This document shows positions 8,719 through 17,568 of a stretch of DNA of 64,000 nt, piece by piece (within the stretch, counting starts at the first letter, position 1; each line of letters begins with the position of its first letter). Origin of the DNA: CALIZF01 sp046292445 (GTDB lineage Bacteria; Pseudomonadota; Alphaproteobacteria; Rhodobacterales; Rhodobacteraceae); assembly GCA_046292445.1 (NCBI GenBank), contig JBKBQT010000014.1:1-64000 (forward strand), given 5' to 3'. The translations under genes were made by a program, and so were the position numbers. The notes beneath the pieces were generated by a model that ran no database searches, was not told the DNA's origin, and was given only the letters and a program-made list of their open reading frames with translations.

Positions 8719-9915
8719 ATGCGCATCGTCATCATCGGCGCCGGACAGGCCGGCGTGGCGCTCGCCGCCGCCCTGCGCAGCGGCGGCCACGACGGGCCGA
8801 TCACCCTCATCGGCAACGAACCCGTGGCGCCCTACCAGCGCCCGCCGCTGTCCAAGGCCTATCTGCTGGGCGATATGCCGCTCGACCGGCTCCTGTTGCG
8901 CGGACCGGACTGGTACTCGCAGAACCGGATCGACCTGCGGCTCGGCACACCGGTGACGGCCATCGACCGGGCCGCACGCAGCGTGACCGCAGGCGGCGCC
9001 GCGGTGCCCTACGACGCGCTAGCCCTGACCACCGGCGCGCTGCCCCGCCGCCTGCCGCCGGAGGCCGGGGGCCGCCTTGCCGGGTTGCACTACGTACGCA
9101 CGCTCGCCGATGTCGATGCCCTCGCCCCCGCGTTCATCCCGGGCCGGCGGCTCCTGGTCGTCGGCGGCGGCTACATCGGGCTCGAGGCCGCGGCAGTCGC
9201 CGCCAAGCGGGGCCTTGCCGTGACGTTGATCGAGGCCGCCCCCCGCATCCTCGCCCGCGTCGCCTGCGCCGAGACCGCCGCCTGGTTCCGCGACCTGCAC
9301 GCCGCCCAGGGCGTGACGATCCGCGAGGCGACCGGGCTCGAACGCCTTGCGGGCACCGGCCATGTCACCGGCGCGCGCCTGACCGACGGCACCGAGATCG
9401 CCGCCGACCTCGCCATTGCCGGGATCGGCATCCTGCCCGACACCGCGCTCGCCGCAGCCGCGGGCCTCGCCTGCGAGAACGGCATCGCCACCGACGCTTT
9501 CGGGCGCACGAGCGATCCGGCGATCTGGGCGGCGGGCGATTGCGCCGCCTTCCTCCACGACACTGCCCGGATCCGGCTCGAATCGGTCCCCAACGCCATC
9601 GCCATGGCCGAATGCGTCGCCGCCAACATCCTCGGCGCACAGCGGCACTACCAACCCGAACCGTGGTTCTGGTCCGACCAGTACGATGTCAAACTCCAGA
9701 TCGCCGGCCTCGGGACCGGCCACACCCATGTCGCGATCCGCGACACGCCGCCCGCCCGCTCGCACTGGTATTATGCCGGCACGCGGCTGATCGCCGTCGA
9801 TGCGATGAACGACCCGCGCGCCTTCATGATCGCCCGCCGCCTCCTCGCCGCCGGCCGATCTCCCGCCCCCGAAGTCGTGGCGGATCCGGCGACGGATCTG
9901 AGATCGCTGATCTAG
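8719..9915 (+). CDS. Ferredoxin reductase-like NAD(P)/FAD oxidoreductase
   Basis: A 398-residue flavoprotein of the rhodocoxin/putidaredoxin reductase type. An N-terminal FAD dinucleotide fold (IVIIGAGQAGVALAAAL, residues 3-19) is followed by YQRPPLSKAYL, a second NAD(H) fold (LLVVGGGYIGLEAAAVA near 145), and the FAD-binding TSDPAIWAAGDCA. A C-terminal reductase domain starts near WFWSDQYDVKLQIAGL. Members pass electrons from NADH to a [2Fe-2S] ferredoxin serving a P450 or oxygenase. No partner ferredoxin or oxygenase lies nearby, so its partner is unknown. GGAGGG precedes the ATG. Confidence 0.9.
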   Translation: MRIVIIGAGQAGVALAAALRSGGHDGPITLIGNEPVAPYQRPPLSKAYLLGDMPLDRLLLRGPDWYSQNRIDLRLGTPVTAIDRAARSVTAGGAAVPYDALALTTGALPRRLPPEAGGRLAGLHYVRTLADVDALAPAFIPGRRLLVVGGGYIGLEAAAVAAKRGLAVTLIEAAPRILARVACAETAAWFRDLHAAQGVTIREATGLERLAGTGHVTGARLTDGTEIAADLAIAGIGILPDTALAAAAGLACENGIATDAFGRTSDPAIWAAGDCAAFLHDTARIRLESVPNAIAMAECVAANILGAQRHYQPEPWFWSDQYDVKLQIAGLGTGHTHVAIRDTPPARSHWYYAGTRLIAVDAMNDPRAFMIARRLLAAGRSPAPEVVADPATDLRSLI

Positions 9916-9917
9916 AC

Positions 9918-9961
9918 TTCATCGTTCCGGAAATACTCCGGGGTCCGGGGCAGCGCCCCGG
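9918..9961. repeat. Dispersed repeat, second subtype, with hairpin
   Basis: In minus orientation this reads as GGAGTATTTCCGGAACGATG, matching the copy at 10611-10644. It is followed on the plus strand by a GGGGTCC segment and a perfect 7-bp hairpin, CCGGGGC-AGC-GCCCCGG (9945-9961). The position just after the reductase stop suggests a terminator-like role. Confidence 0.6.
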
Positions 9962-9994
9962 GGCTCGCCGCCGCGGCAAACCTTTGGACATCGG

Positions 9995-10558
9995 ATGCGC
10001 ATCATCGCCGGAACCCTCCGCGGCACCCCCCTCGCCCCGCTTGGCGCCGGCGATCCGGCCGCCCATCTGCGCCCGACCGCCGACCGGGTGCGCGAGGCAG
10101 TGTTCAACATCCTCGCCGCAAGGCCCGGGGGCGATCCGGTGCCGGGCGCGCGGGTGCTCGACCTCTTCGCCGGGACCGGCGCGCTCGGCCTCGAGGCGCT
10201 GAGCCGCGGGGCGGCGCGGGTCGCCTTCGTCGATGACGGACAGGCGGCGCGCGCGCTCCTGCGGCGCAACATCGAGATCTGCCGCGCCATGGGCCAGACG
10301 GATGTTTGGCGCCGCGATGCCACGCGGCTGGGCGAGAACCGCGGGGCGCCCTACGGGCTCGTGTTCCTCGATCCGCCCTACGGGCAGGGCCTCGGAGCGC
10401 TGGCGCTGGCTTCGGCGCAGGCCGGGGGCTGGCTCGCGCCCGGCGCGTTGATCGTCTGGGAAGAGGCATCCGAGGCGACGCCGCCCCCGGGCTTTCTGCG
10501 CGGCGATGCGCGGCGCTATGGCGATACATGGATCACGTTCCTGACCGCACCGGGCTGA
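9995..10558 (+). CDS. rsmD: 16S rRNA (guanine966-N2)-methyltransferase
   Basis: RsmD methylates G966 of 16S rRNA in the 30S subunit. The 187-residue protein begins with the family hallmark MRIIAGTLRGTPL, then LRPTADRVREAVFNIL. The SAM-binding VLDLFAGTGALGLEAL lies near 54-69 and the catalytic DPPY (LDPPYG, 125-130) follows. The ATG at 9995 fits the family start. It is convergent with the hydrolase gene; a 6-bp hairpin (10558-10563 with 10570-10575) overlaps its stop. Confidence 0.95.
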   Translation: MRIIAGTLRGTPLAPLGAGDPAAHLRPTADRVREAVFNILAARPGGDPVPGARVLDLFAGTGALGLEALSRGAARVAFVDDGQAARALLRRNIEICRAMGQTDVWRRDATRLGENRGAPYGLVFLDPPYGQGLGALALASAQAGGWLAPGALIVWEEASEATPPPGFLRGDARRYGDTWITFLTAPG

Positions 10559-10610
10559 GCCGGACGTGGCCGGCTGTGCAGCCCCCGGCGGGATCGCCGG
10601 CGGAACCCTG

Positions 10611-10644
10611 CGCCTCCGGCGGGAGTATTTGAGGAACGATGAAG
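10611..10644 (+). repeat. Dispersed repeat, second subtype
   Basis: Reads GCCTCCGGCGGGAGTATTTG followed by AGGAACGATGAAG. It shares the CCTCCGGCGGG flank with the first subtype and the ATGAAG tail with the copy at 9918-9939. It lies between two convergent genes in a 130-bp spacer that holds nothing else clear. Confidence 0.6.
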
Positions 10645-10688
10645 CCGCAGGCGGGTGGATGGCACGCGCCGCGGCCGCGCGGCGGGGC

Positions 10689-12191
10689 TCAGGCGGCGAA
10701 GAGCGGGAAGGTGGCGGCCAGGGCCCAGCCGAGCATCAGGCCGAGGCCCGCACCGACGGCTGCCGGGCGGCCTGTCGCGCGCCCGGCCCAGCCGCCTGCC
10801 GTGCCGAAAAGGACGAAGAACAGCAGGATCACCGGCAGGATGATGACGAGAAAGAAGAGCCGCTCGAAGTCGAGCGCGACCGCGAGGCCGAGCGCGGCGA
10901 GCGCACCGCCGCGCACGGCGAGCGCGCGCCAGATCGGGCCGCGCCCGCCGTCGGTCAGCACCTGGTCGGCGATCATGAAGGGCACCGCACCCGCGAGCAT
11001 CGCGGCAAGGATCGGCCAGCGCCCGGCCTGCGGCCAGAAGGATGCGACATAGCGGTCGAGCGCGAGCCCGAAGACCGCGATGCCGAAACCCGCCACCGCA
11101 AGCGCCACTGCGGCATCGGCCGCATCAGGCCGGCGCGGCCGCCAGCCTCCGAGCGCCCGCGCGCCGACCAGCAGCACCGCGCCGTAGAGGCCGAAATGCA
11201 CGGCGAGATAATCGGCCACGAGCACCGGCAGGAAGCGGGTGTCGAAGACGGAAAGCGCCAGCGGAACCGCATGCCCCGCGCCCAGCAGCAACCCCGCGAG
11301 GCGCGGCCCAGGCAGCCGCGCCGGGGCCGCGTGGGCGCGCCAGCCGCGCATGAGGCCCGCCAGCGGCCAGGCCGCCGCAACGATCGCGGCGAGCAGCAGC
11401 GCCACCCAGCCGCCGCGCGACGGCACGACCCCTGCCGAAGCGCGGCCGAAGGCGGCATCGAGCCAGCGCACCGTCTCGCCCAGCGTGGTGGCGCTGTAGA
11501 GGACGCCGACATGCTCGACCCCCGGCGCCTGCACGGCGCGCCGGGCGGTCCCCAGCGCGGGATCGCCCACGGTTTGCCCCCAGCCGGCGGCGGGATCGGC
11601 AAGGTGCAGCGCATCGAGCGCGGCCTGCGACAGGAACCCCTCCCAGGCCCCGGGGATGACGAGGAGGTTGCCGGGCGCGTCCGCCGTGACGGCCTCGCTG
11701 AACATCGACACCGCCACGACGGCGCGAACCCTCGGGTCGCGGATCGCCTGCCGCACGACGATGTCGGAGGCCATCGAATGGCCGACGAGCGCCACCCGCC
11801 CGTCCGCCCGCGGCAGGGCCAGCGCGCGGTCCGTGACCGCCGCGACCTCGTCCATCAGCACCCGCGTCGTCCCCTCGACCCGTGTCACGTCGCCCGACAT
11901 CGGCACCGGGTTGCGGCCGTGGCCGGCGAAGTCGAAGGCGACGGCGACATAGCCCGCGCGCGCGGCAGCGATGGCAAAGCCTTCCATCAGCTGCCGCGAT
12001 CCGGCAAAGCCATGGGCGATGACCACGACCGGCGCGGCATCGGTGCTGCGATCCTGCCAGACGGTCGCGGGCGCGCCATCGCCCGGCAGGTCGAACCGCT
12101 CGAGCCCGGCCCGCGCGCCTTCGAGCCGCATCACCGACAGCGCGGCGAGCGCCAGCGCCGCCAGCAGCACCAGCCAGCGGGTCAGGCCCAT
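10689..12191 (-). CDS. Alpha/beta hydrolase fused to a polytopic membrane domain
   Basis: A 500-residue fusion. An N-terminal hydrophobic anchor (residues 5-21) leads to an alpha/beta-hydrolase domain (about 35-250) with an oxyanion HGFAGS, the nucleophile elbow GHSMAS (Ser139) and a possible catalytic His in GVEHVGVLY (His227). From about 262 to 497 come some eight hydrophobic segments. The hydrolase domain probably faces the periplasm, tethered to the membrane; its substrate is unknown. The start lies 4 bases after the map stop on the same strand, so the two are probably one operon. Confidence 0.8.
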   Translation of the reverse strand: MGLTRWLVLLAALALAALSVMRLEGARAGLERFDLPGDGAPATVWQDRSTDAAPVVVIAHGFAGSRQLMEGFAIAAARAGYVAVAFDFAGHGRNPVPMSGDVTRVEGTTRVLMDEVAAVTDRALALPRADGRVALVGHSMASDIVVRQAIRDPRVRAVVAVSMFSEAVTADAPGNLLVIPGAWEGFLSQAALDALHLADPAAGWGQTVGDPALGTARRAVQAPGVEHVGVLYSATTLGETVRWLDAAFGRASAGVVPSRGGWVALLLAAIVAAAWPLAGLMRGWRAHAAPARLPGPRLAGLLLGAGHAVPLALSVFDTRFLPVLVADYLAVHFGLYGAVLLVGARALGGWRPRRPDAADAAVALAVAGFGIAVFGLALDRYVASFWPQAGRWPILAAMLAGAVPFMIADQVLTDGGRGPIWRALAVRGGALAALGLAVALDFERLFFLVIILPVILLFFVLFGTAGGWAGRATGRPAAVGAGLGLMLGWALAATFPLFAA

Positions 12192-12195
12192 CCGG

Positions 12196-13005
12196 TCAGG
12201 TCCATGTGGGATGGAACTTGCCCGCCGGGGAGAGGGTAAAGACCTCGCATCCCGTTGCGGTCACGCCGACCGAATGTTCGAACTGCGCCGAAAGCGACTT
12301 GTCGCGGGTAACGGCCGTCCAGTCGTCGGCGAGCACCTTGGTTTCGGGGCGGCCGAGGTTCACCATCGGCTCGATGGTGAAGAACATGCCTTCCTCGAGC
12401 ACCGGCCCCGTCCCGGGGCGACCGAAATGCAGCACGTTGGGCGGCGCATGGAACACCCGGCCGAGGCCGTGGCCGCAGAAGTCGCGCACGACCGACATGC
12501 GGTTGCCTTCGACATGGGTCTGGATCGCATGGCCGATGTCGCCGAAGGTATTGCCGGGGCGGACAGCCTCGATCCCCTTCATGAGGGCGTCGTGGGTCAC
12601 GTCGATCAGCCGCTCGGCTTTGCGGCCCAGCGCGCCGGCGACATACATCCGGCTCGAATCGCCATACCAGCCGTCGAGGATCACGGTCACGTCGATGTTG
12701 AGGATATCGCCGTCCTTGAGCACCTTGGGGCCGGGGATCCCGTGGCAGACGACATGGTTCACGCTGATGCAGGACGCGTGCTGATACCCCTTGTAGCCGA
12801 TCGTCGCCGAGATTGCGCCGGCATCGGCGACCCAGCCGGTCAGCAGCGCATCGAGCGCCTCGGTCGTGACCCCGGGGACGACATGGTGCGCGATGTCGTC
12901 GAGGATCGACGCAACGAGCCGTCCGGCGGCGCGCATGCCGGCGAAATCGCCCGCCTCATGGATCCTGATCCCGTCGCGTGTCAGGCGACCCCGGCTGTCG
13001 TCCAT
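12196..13005 (-). CDS. map: Methionine aminopeptidase, type I
   Basis: Map removes the initiator Met from nascent proteins. The product has 269 residues. Metal-ligand regions are visible: NIDVTVILDGWYGDSSRMYV (two Asp), the GHGLGRVFH His, FTIEPMVNLG (Glu) and the C-terminal QFEHSVGVT (Glu). ATG 13005 is chosen because the preceding in-frame residues are low-complexity, and AGGGAACGG lies just upstream. It reads away from the CinA-like gene across 131 bp and is followed closely by the hydrolase gene. Confidence 0.95.
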   Translation of the reverse strand: MDDSRGRLTRDGIRIHEAGDFAGMRAAGRLVASILDDIAHHVVPGVTTEALDALLTGWVADAGAISATIGYKGYQHASCISVNHVVCHGIPGPKVLKDGDILNIDVTVILDGWYGDSSRMYVAGALGRKAERLIDVTHDALMKGIEAVRPGNTFGDIGHAIQTHVEGNRMSVVRDFCGHGLGRVFHAPPNVLHFGRPGTGPVLEEGMFFTIEPMVNLGRPETKVLADDWTAVTRDKSLSAQFEHSVGVTATGCEVFTLSPAGKFHPTWT

Positions 13006-13136
13006 CGTCCGTTCCCTGTCCGTGCCGCAACAGATAGCGGGGCGCCGCGGGCTTGGCCAGAGCCGCGTGGCGGTGCCGGGGGGTTTGAAAGCCGCAGGGG
13101 GCAAGCCTATACCGGGCGGGGACCGAGGAGGATGCG

Positions 13137-13868
13137 ATGACCAACCCAACTGCCGCCATGCTCGTGATCGGCGACGAGATCCTGTCGGGCCGCACGCGGG
13201 ATTCGAACCTGCATCACCTCGCGGGCGAACTCACACGCCACGGGATCCGGATGATCGAGGCGCGGGTGGTGGCCGACGATCACGCCGCGATCGTCGCGGC
13301 GGTGAACGATCTGCGGGTGCGGGTCGATCACCTCTTCACCTCGGGGGGGATCGGGCCGACGCATGACGACATCACCGCCGATGCCGTCGCCGCCGCCTTC
13401 GGCGTGCCGATCGGCCTGCGCGAGGATGCCCGGGCGCTGCTGGCCGCGCATTATGCGCGCAGCGGGCTCGAGTTCAACGCCGCGCGGCAGCGGATGGCGC
13501 GCATCCCCGATGGTGCGGCGCTGATCGACAACCCGATCTCGGCCGCGCCCGGCTTCACCCTTGGCAATGTGCATGTGATGGCCGGGGTGCCCTCGATCTT
13601 CGAGGCGATGGCGGCCTCGGTGCTGGCGCGGATCGCCGGGGGGGCGCCGCTCTTGTCGCAATCGCTCCAGGTCAACCGCGGCGAGGGCGAGATCGCCGAG
13701 GCCTTCGGTGCGCTGGCGGCCGAGTTTCCCGACCTCACGATGGGATCCTACCCGTTCATCCGCAACGGCGCGCATGGCACGAACCTCGTGATCCGCGGCA
13801 CCGACGGGGCGCGGCTCGATGCCGCGATGCTGCGGCTGACGGGGCTGTTCGGCACGGTCGGCGCGTGA
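13137..13868 (+). CDS. CinA-like molybdopterin-binding domain protein
   Basis: A 243-residue protein of COG1058 (MoCF-biosynthesis domain as in the CinA N-terminus). Diagnostic segments are AAMLVIGDEILSGRTRDSN, LFTSGGIGPTHDDITADAVA and FTLGNVHVMAGVPSIFEAM. It lacks the C-terminal CinA nicotinamide-mononucleotide amidase domain. Related stand-alone proteins have been linked to ADP-ribose or NAD by-product hydrolysis, but the activity here is unknown. AGGAGG precedes the ATG. The stop overlaps the following GNAT gene by GTGA. Confidence 0.85.
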   Translation: MTNPTAAMLVIGDEILSGRTRDSNLHHLAGELTRHGIRMIEARVVADDHAAIVAAVNDLRVRVDHLFTSGGIGPTHDDITADAVAAAFGVPIGLREDARALLAAHYARSGLEFNAARQRMARIPDGAALIDNPISAAPGFTLGNVHVMAGVPSIFEAMAASVLARIAGGAPLLSQSLQVNRGEGEIAEAFGALAAEFPDLTMGSYPFIRNGAHGTNLVIRGTDGARLDAAMLRLTGLFGTVGA

Positions 13869-14575
13869 ACCCGGACGCGGCCGCGCTGAGTGCCGCGCTT
13901 GAGGCAACCTGGCCGCCCGCCGCGGCGCGGCGCATCGGCCCGTGGATCATCCGCGAGGGTCGGGGCGGGGGCAGGCGTGTGTCGGCGGCAACCGCCGCCG
14001 GTGACTGGGCGCAGAGCGACATTCCGGCGGCCGAGGCGGCGATGCGCGCGCTCGGGCAGGTGCCGCTCTTCAAGGTGACCCCGGGCGATCCGCTCGACGG
14101 CGCGCTGGCGGCGCGCGGCTATCGGCGCTGCGACGAGACCCGCATTCTTGCCGCCCCGGTCGCGGCGCTGGCCATCGAGCCGCCGCATCTGACCGCACTT
14201 CCCCACTGGCCGCCGCTGGCGGTGACGGTCGATCTGTGGGCCGCGGGCGGCATCGGGCCGGCGCGGCTGGCGGTCATGCAGCGCGCGGCCGAGCCGAGGA
14301 CGGCGATTCTCGCCCGAACCGCGGACCGACCGGCGGGGGCGGCCTTTGCCGCCATCGCCGGCGACATTGCCTGCCTGCATGCCGTCACTGTGGCGCCGGC
14401 CCTTCGTCGGCAGGGGTCCGCGCACAACATGCTGCGGCGGGCGGCGGTCTGGGCGCAATCCCATGGGGCGGCATGGCTTGCGCTGGCCGTGACGGCCGAC
14501 AATGCGCCGGCCGGCGAACTCTATGCTTCTGCGGGCATGCAAACTGTGGGACACTATGCCTATCGCATAATCTGA
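13865..14575 (+). CDS. GNAT family N-acetyltransferase
   Basis: A 236-residue protein whose C-terminal half carries the GNAT core: ACLHAVTVAPALRRQGSAHN (acetyl-CoA pyrophosphate loop, Arg-Arg-Gln-Gly-Ser-Ala) and VTADNAPAGELYASAGMQTV, the usual Asn/Tyr region. The N-terminal half is divergent and may be a degenerate second GNAT repeat, as in tandem GNAT proteins. GTG start overlaps the upstream stop (GTGA), so it is coupled to the CinA-like gene. The substrate is not predictable. Confidence 0.8.
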   Translation: MNPDAAALSAALEATWPPAAARRIGPWIIREGRGGGRRVSAATAAGDWAQSDIPAAEAAMRALGQVPLFKVTPGDPLDGALAARGYRRCDETRILAAPVAALAIEPPHLTALPHWPPLAVTVDLWAAGGIGPARLAVMQRAAEPRTAILARTADRPAGAAFAAIAGDIACLHAVTVAPALRRQGSAHNMLRRAAVWAQSHGAAWLALAVTADNAPAGELYASAGMQTVGHYAYRII

Positions 14576-14603
14576 GCCGGAATAGGCCAGACCCGAGACA
14601 GGC

Positions 14604-15548
14604 ATGCAGATGACAGGCACCCGGATCGCAGTCTTGCTGGCCTGCGCCGCGCTTGCCGCGCCGGCGCAGGCTGCGCCCGCCTTGCCGCTGCCCGATGGCG
14701 CCCTGATGACCGTCGAACGGATCGAGGCGCCGGGATCGGGCGCGATCCCGACCGGGCCCTGGGCGGCGGGGGCCGTGCCCATGACCATCGCCGAAGGCAC
14801 GGTGACGCAGCGGGCATGGCGCGTGCCGGGCGGCGGGCCGACCACGCTGGCGCTGCTCGCGCCGCTGCGCGACCGCCTCGCGGCGCTCGGCTATCGCACG
14901 ATCCTCGATTGCGATGCGCCGCGATGCGGCGGCTTCGACTTCCGCTTTGCGCTCGAGATCGTGCCGGAACCGGCGATGCATGTGGACCTCGGCGACTTCC
15001 GGTTCCTCTCGGCGGTCCGCGAGGCGCCGGAGGGGACCGACCATGTCACGCTGCTCGTCAGCCGTTCGGCACGGGCCGGCTTTGTCCACTTGGTGCATGT
15101 CGGCAGCGCGCCGGCCGGCCCCGACACGGCCGTGTCGCTGGCCAGCAAATCGCCCGATCATGCCGACCTTGCCGTTCGGCTTGCCGCCGGGCCGGTCGCG
15201 CTCGACGGTCTGTCCTTCCCGCCGAACGGGGCAACGCTCGCGCCCGGTCCGACGCCGCTGCTCGACCGGATCGCGGCATTCCTTGCGGCCAACCCCGATG
15301 TCCATGTCACCGTGATCGGCCACACCGACGCCTCGGGCGACGCGGCCGCCAACCGCACCCTGTCCGAGCGGCGCGCGGCGGCGGTGCGCGACCGGCTGGT
15401 CGCCATGCCCGGCGTCGATCCGGCACAGGTCGCGGCCACGGGCGCAGGCCAGGACAGGCCGCGGGCCAGCAACGCCACGCCGGAGGGGCGGGCCGCAAAC
15501 AGGCGGGTCGAGGTGACGATCACCCCGACCCCGGTTCAGGCCCCCTGA
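14604..15548 (+). CDS. OmpA-domain envelope protein
   Basis: A 314-residue exported protein. The signal peptide (TRIAVLLACAALAAPAQAAP) should be cleaved near residue 24. A unique middle domain has a CDAPRCGGFDF cysteine pair that could form a disulfide. A C-terminal OmpA-like peptidoglycan-binding domain (about 200-305) contains LDRIAAFLAANPDVHVTVIG, GHTDASGDAAANRTLSERRA and GRAANRRVEVTI. It is probably periplasmic or outer-membrane-associated and anchored to peptidoglycan. No beta-barrel porin domain is evident. It converges with the LysR gene. Confidence 0.88.
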   Translation: MQMTGTRIAVLLACAALAAPAQAAPALPLPDGALMTVERIEAPGSGAIPTGPWAAGAVPMTIAEGTVTQRAWRVPGGGPTTLALLAPLRDRLAALGYRTILDCDAPRCGGFDFRFALEIVPEPAMHVDLGDFRFLSAVREAPEGTDHVTLLVSRSARAGFVHLVHVGSAPAGPDTAVSLASKSPDHADLAVRLAAGPVALDGLSFPPNGATLAPGPTPLLDRIAAFLAANPDVHVTVIGHTDASGDAAANRTLSERRAAAVRDRLVAMPGVDPAQVAATGAGQDRPRASNATPEGRAANRRVEVTITPTPVQAP

Positions 15549-15576
15549 CCGCAACGCCCCGCTGCGCCGGGCTCGC

Positions 15577-16482
15577 CTACCATTCGTCAGGTCCCTTGTC
15601 GGCATAGGTCTTGACAAGGAAATCGATGAAGGCCCGCACCTTGGGCTGGGTGAAGCGGCCGGGCGGATAGACGGCATAGACGCCCAGAAGCTCCACCGGC
15701 AGCCCCGGCATCGCCTCTTCCACCAGCCCCGCCTTCATCGCCTCGGCATAGAGGAACGAGGGCAGATAGGCGATGCCGAGCCCCGCGATGGCGGCATGCA
15801 GCAGCGACTGCCCGTCGTTGACCGTCAGCCAGCCGTTCGAGCGCACCTGACGTTTCTCGCCCGAGGGCGCCGTGATCTTCCACACGTTGCCGTTGGCCTG
15901 GCTCGAATAATGCAGCAGCTTGTGATCGTTCAGATCGTCGATCTTGGTCGGCCGCCCGAAGCGCTGGAAATAGCTCGGCGCGCCGATCATCCGCTTGGAC
16001 GTCTCGCAGAGCTTGCGCGCCCGCAGGCTCGAATCCTCGAGCTCCCCCACCCGGATCGCCATGTCGAACCCTTCCGAGATCAGTTCGACATAGCGGTTGT
16101 TGAGCACCATGTTGACGGTGATCTCGGGGTATTCCCGCAGGAAATGCCCGAGCACCGGCGAGATGTGGTTGACCCCGAAATCCGTTGCCACGCTGACCCT
16201 GAGCAGGCCCGAGGGCGCCGACTGCATCGAGGTGACCAGCGCATCCGCCTCGCCCGCGTCGTTCAGCACGCGCCGGGCGCGGTCGTAATAGGCCAGCCCG
16301 ATCTCGGTCGGGCTGACCCGCCGCGTGGTGCGGTTGAGAAGCCGCGCCCCCAGCCGCGCCTCGAGCGCCGAGACATGTTTCGACACCGCCGACTTCGAGA
16401 TGCCCATCTTCTTGGCCGCGTCCGTGAAGCCGCCCTGGTCCACCACGGTGGCAAAGGCTTCCATTTCGGTCAGTCGATCCAT
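15577..16482 (-). CDS. LysR-family transcriptional regulator
   Basis: A 301-residue LTTR. The winged helix-turn-helix at residues 1-60 reads MDRLTEMEAFATVVDQGGF, then KKMGISKSAVSKHVSALEAR. A substrate-binding domain follows from about 90. The protein resembles the AaeR/DsdC-like subgroup, but no effector can be named. It is divergent from the glycosyltransferase across 174 bp, where a 13-bp dyad (16529-16541) is a candidate binding site. The ATG is preceded by AGGA. Confidence 0.92.
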   Translation of the reverse strand: MDRLTEMEAFATVVDQGGFTDAAKKMGISKSAVSKHVSALEARLGARLLNRTTRRVSPTEIGLAYYDRARRVLNDAGEADALVTSMQSAPSGLLRVSVATDFGVNHISPVLGHFLREYPEITVNMVLNNRYVELISEGFDMAIRVGELEDSSLRARKLCETSKRMIGAPSYFQRFGRPTKIDDLNDHKLLHYSSQANGNVWKITAPSGEKRQVRSNGWLTVNDGQSLLHAAIAGLGIAYLPSFLYAEAMKAGLVEEAMPGLPVELLGVYAVYPPGRFTQPKVRAFIDFLVKTYADKGPDEW

Positions 16483-16528
16483 TGTCCTGCCCCTGCGGAT
16501 AGTGCGGGTGATGCTTCGTTGATTGACC

Positions 16529-16541
16529 CCAGATTGGGGCA
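16529..16541. promoter_or_regulatory. Candidate LysR operator dyad
   Basis: CCCCA-GAT-TGGGG is a perfect 5-bp-arm dyad 47-59 bases upstream of the LysR start, in the divergent spacer. LysR proteins commonly bind an interrupted dyad at such a distance from their own gene. Assignment rests on position and symmetry only. Confidence 0.4.
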
Positions 16542-16656
16542 GGAATGGGGACAGGGGGCGGCGGGCCGGGGGTATTGTCGCGCTCGGTTAACGGCGCGGC
16601 GGTTGCGCCGGTCGTCCGGCTCGGGCTAGCAGGGCCTTGCCCAGCGGACCGCACCC

Positions 16657-17511
16657 ATGCCCCCCATTCCCGCCCATGACCTGACGATCGTCATCCCGTT
16701 CCGCCACGACAGGCCGGAACGGGCGGAAAATCTCGCCACCGTGCTGGCCCATCTCGCCACCACGCTGGACGGGGCCGAGGTGCTGGTGCTCGAACACGGG
16801 CCGCGGCTGACGGCGGCGGCGCTGGCCGCACGGCACGGCGCGCGCTGGTGGGGGACCGAATCTGCCGGGCCGTTCCATCGCACCGTGATGCTCAACGACG
16901 GCATGCTCGCCCGCGCGACGCGCCCCTTCGCCGCGTCCTACGATACCGACACCCTGGTCTATCCGGCCGCGATGGCCGCGGCGCTGGAGCGACTGCGCGG
17001 CGGGGCGGGCTATGTGCTGCCCTTCGACGGACGGTTCGTGAACCTCGCCGGTGCGGCGCGGGCGGGGCTGGTCGCGCGGCCGGACCTGACCGCCCTGCCC
17101 CCGGATACCCTCGCGCCCCGGCGGTCGGGGGATGTCACGCTGATGGCGGCCGACAGCGTCGGCGGCGTGGTCATGGTGCGGCGCGCGGCCTTCGCCGAAG
17201 CGGGCGGCTATCACGAACAGTTCCGCGCCTGGGGCTTCGAGGATGCCGAACTTGCAGCGCGCATGGCCCGCTTCGGCCATCCGCCCCGGCGCATCGAGGG
17301 CTTTCCCCTGATCCACCTCGACCATCCGCGCGGGCATCGCGGCGCGGGCTGGTATGCCGGCAGCCGCGCCAACAAGGTGCTCGCCGCCCGCATGGCACGG
17401 CTCGACCGCGCCGCCCTCGAACGGCTGATCGCCGCCGGCGGCCTGCGCGCGGACGCCCCGCCCCCCGCGCCGCCGACATGGCGCGAATGGCTCCACGCCC
17501 TGCTGAGCTGA
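16657..17511 (+). CDS. Family 2-like glycosyltransferase with galactosyltransferase C-domain
   Basis: A 284-residue cytoplasmic or membrane-associated glycosyltransferase. The N-terminal Rossmann start LTIVIPFRHDRPERAENL is followed by a DTDT metal-site motif (SYDTDTLVYP, near residue 92) and a GGYHEQFRAWGFEDAELAAR motif. The GWGFED-like block is typical of the C-terminal domain of galactosyl/N-acetylgalactosaminyl transferases (PF02709). The sugar donor and acceptor are unknown, and no other polysaccharide genes lie nearby. Confidence 0.8.
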   Translation: MPPIPAHDLTIVIPFRHDRPERAENLATVLAHLATTLDGAEVLVLEHGPRLTAAALAARHGARWWGTESAGPFHRTVMLNDGMLARATRPFAASYDTDTLVYPAAMAAALERLRGGAGYVLPFDGRFVNLAGAARAGLVARPDLTALPPDTLAPRRSGDVTLMAADSVGGVVMVRRAAFAEAGGYHEQFRAWGFEDAELAARMARFGHPPRRIEGFPLIHLDHPRGHRGAGWYAGSRANKVLAARMARLDRAALERLIAAGGLRADAPPPAPPTWREWLHALLS

Positions 17512-17568
17512 GCGCGCGCCGGCCGACGCCCGGGGCACCGCCCGCCGGGCCGCCCGCAAGCCCCCCCG

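Noticed and set aside
10566..12239. A 557-codon open frame on the plus strand
   Set aside because: Antisense to the hydrolase-membrane fusion; composition is Arg/Glu/Gly-biased with no domain.
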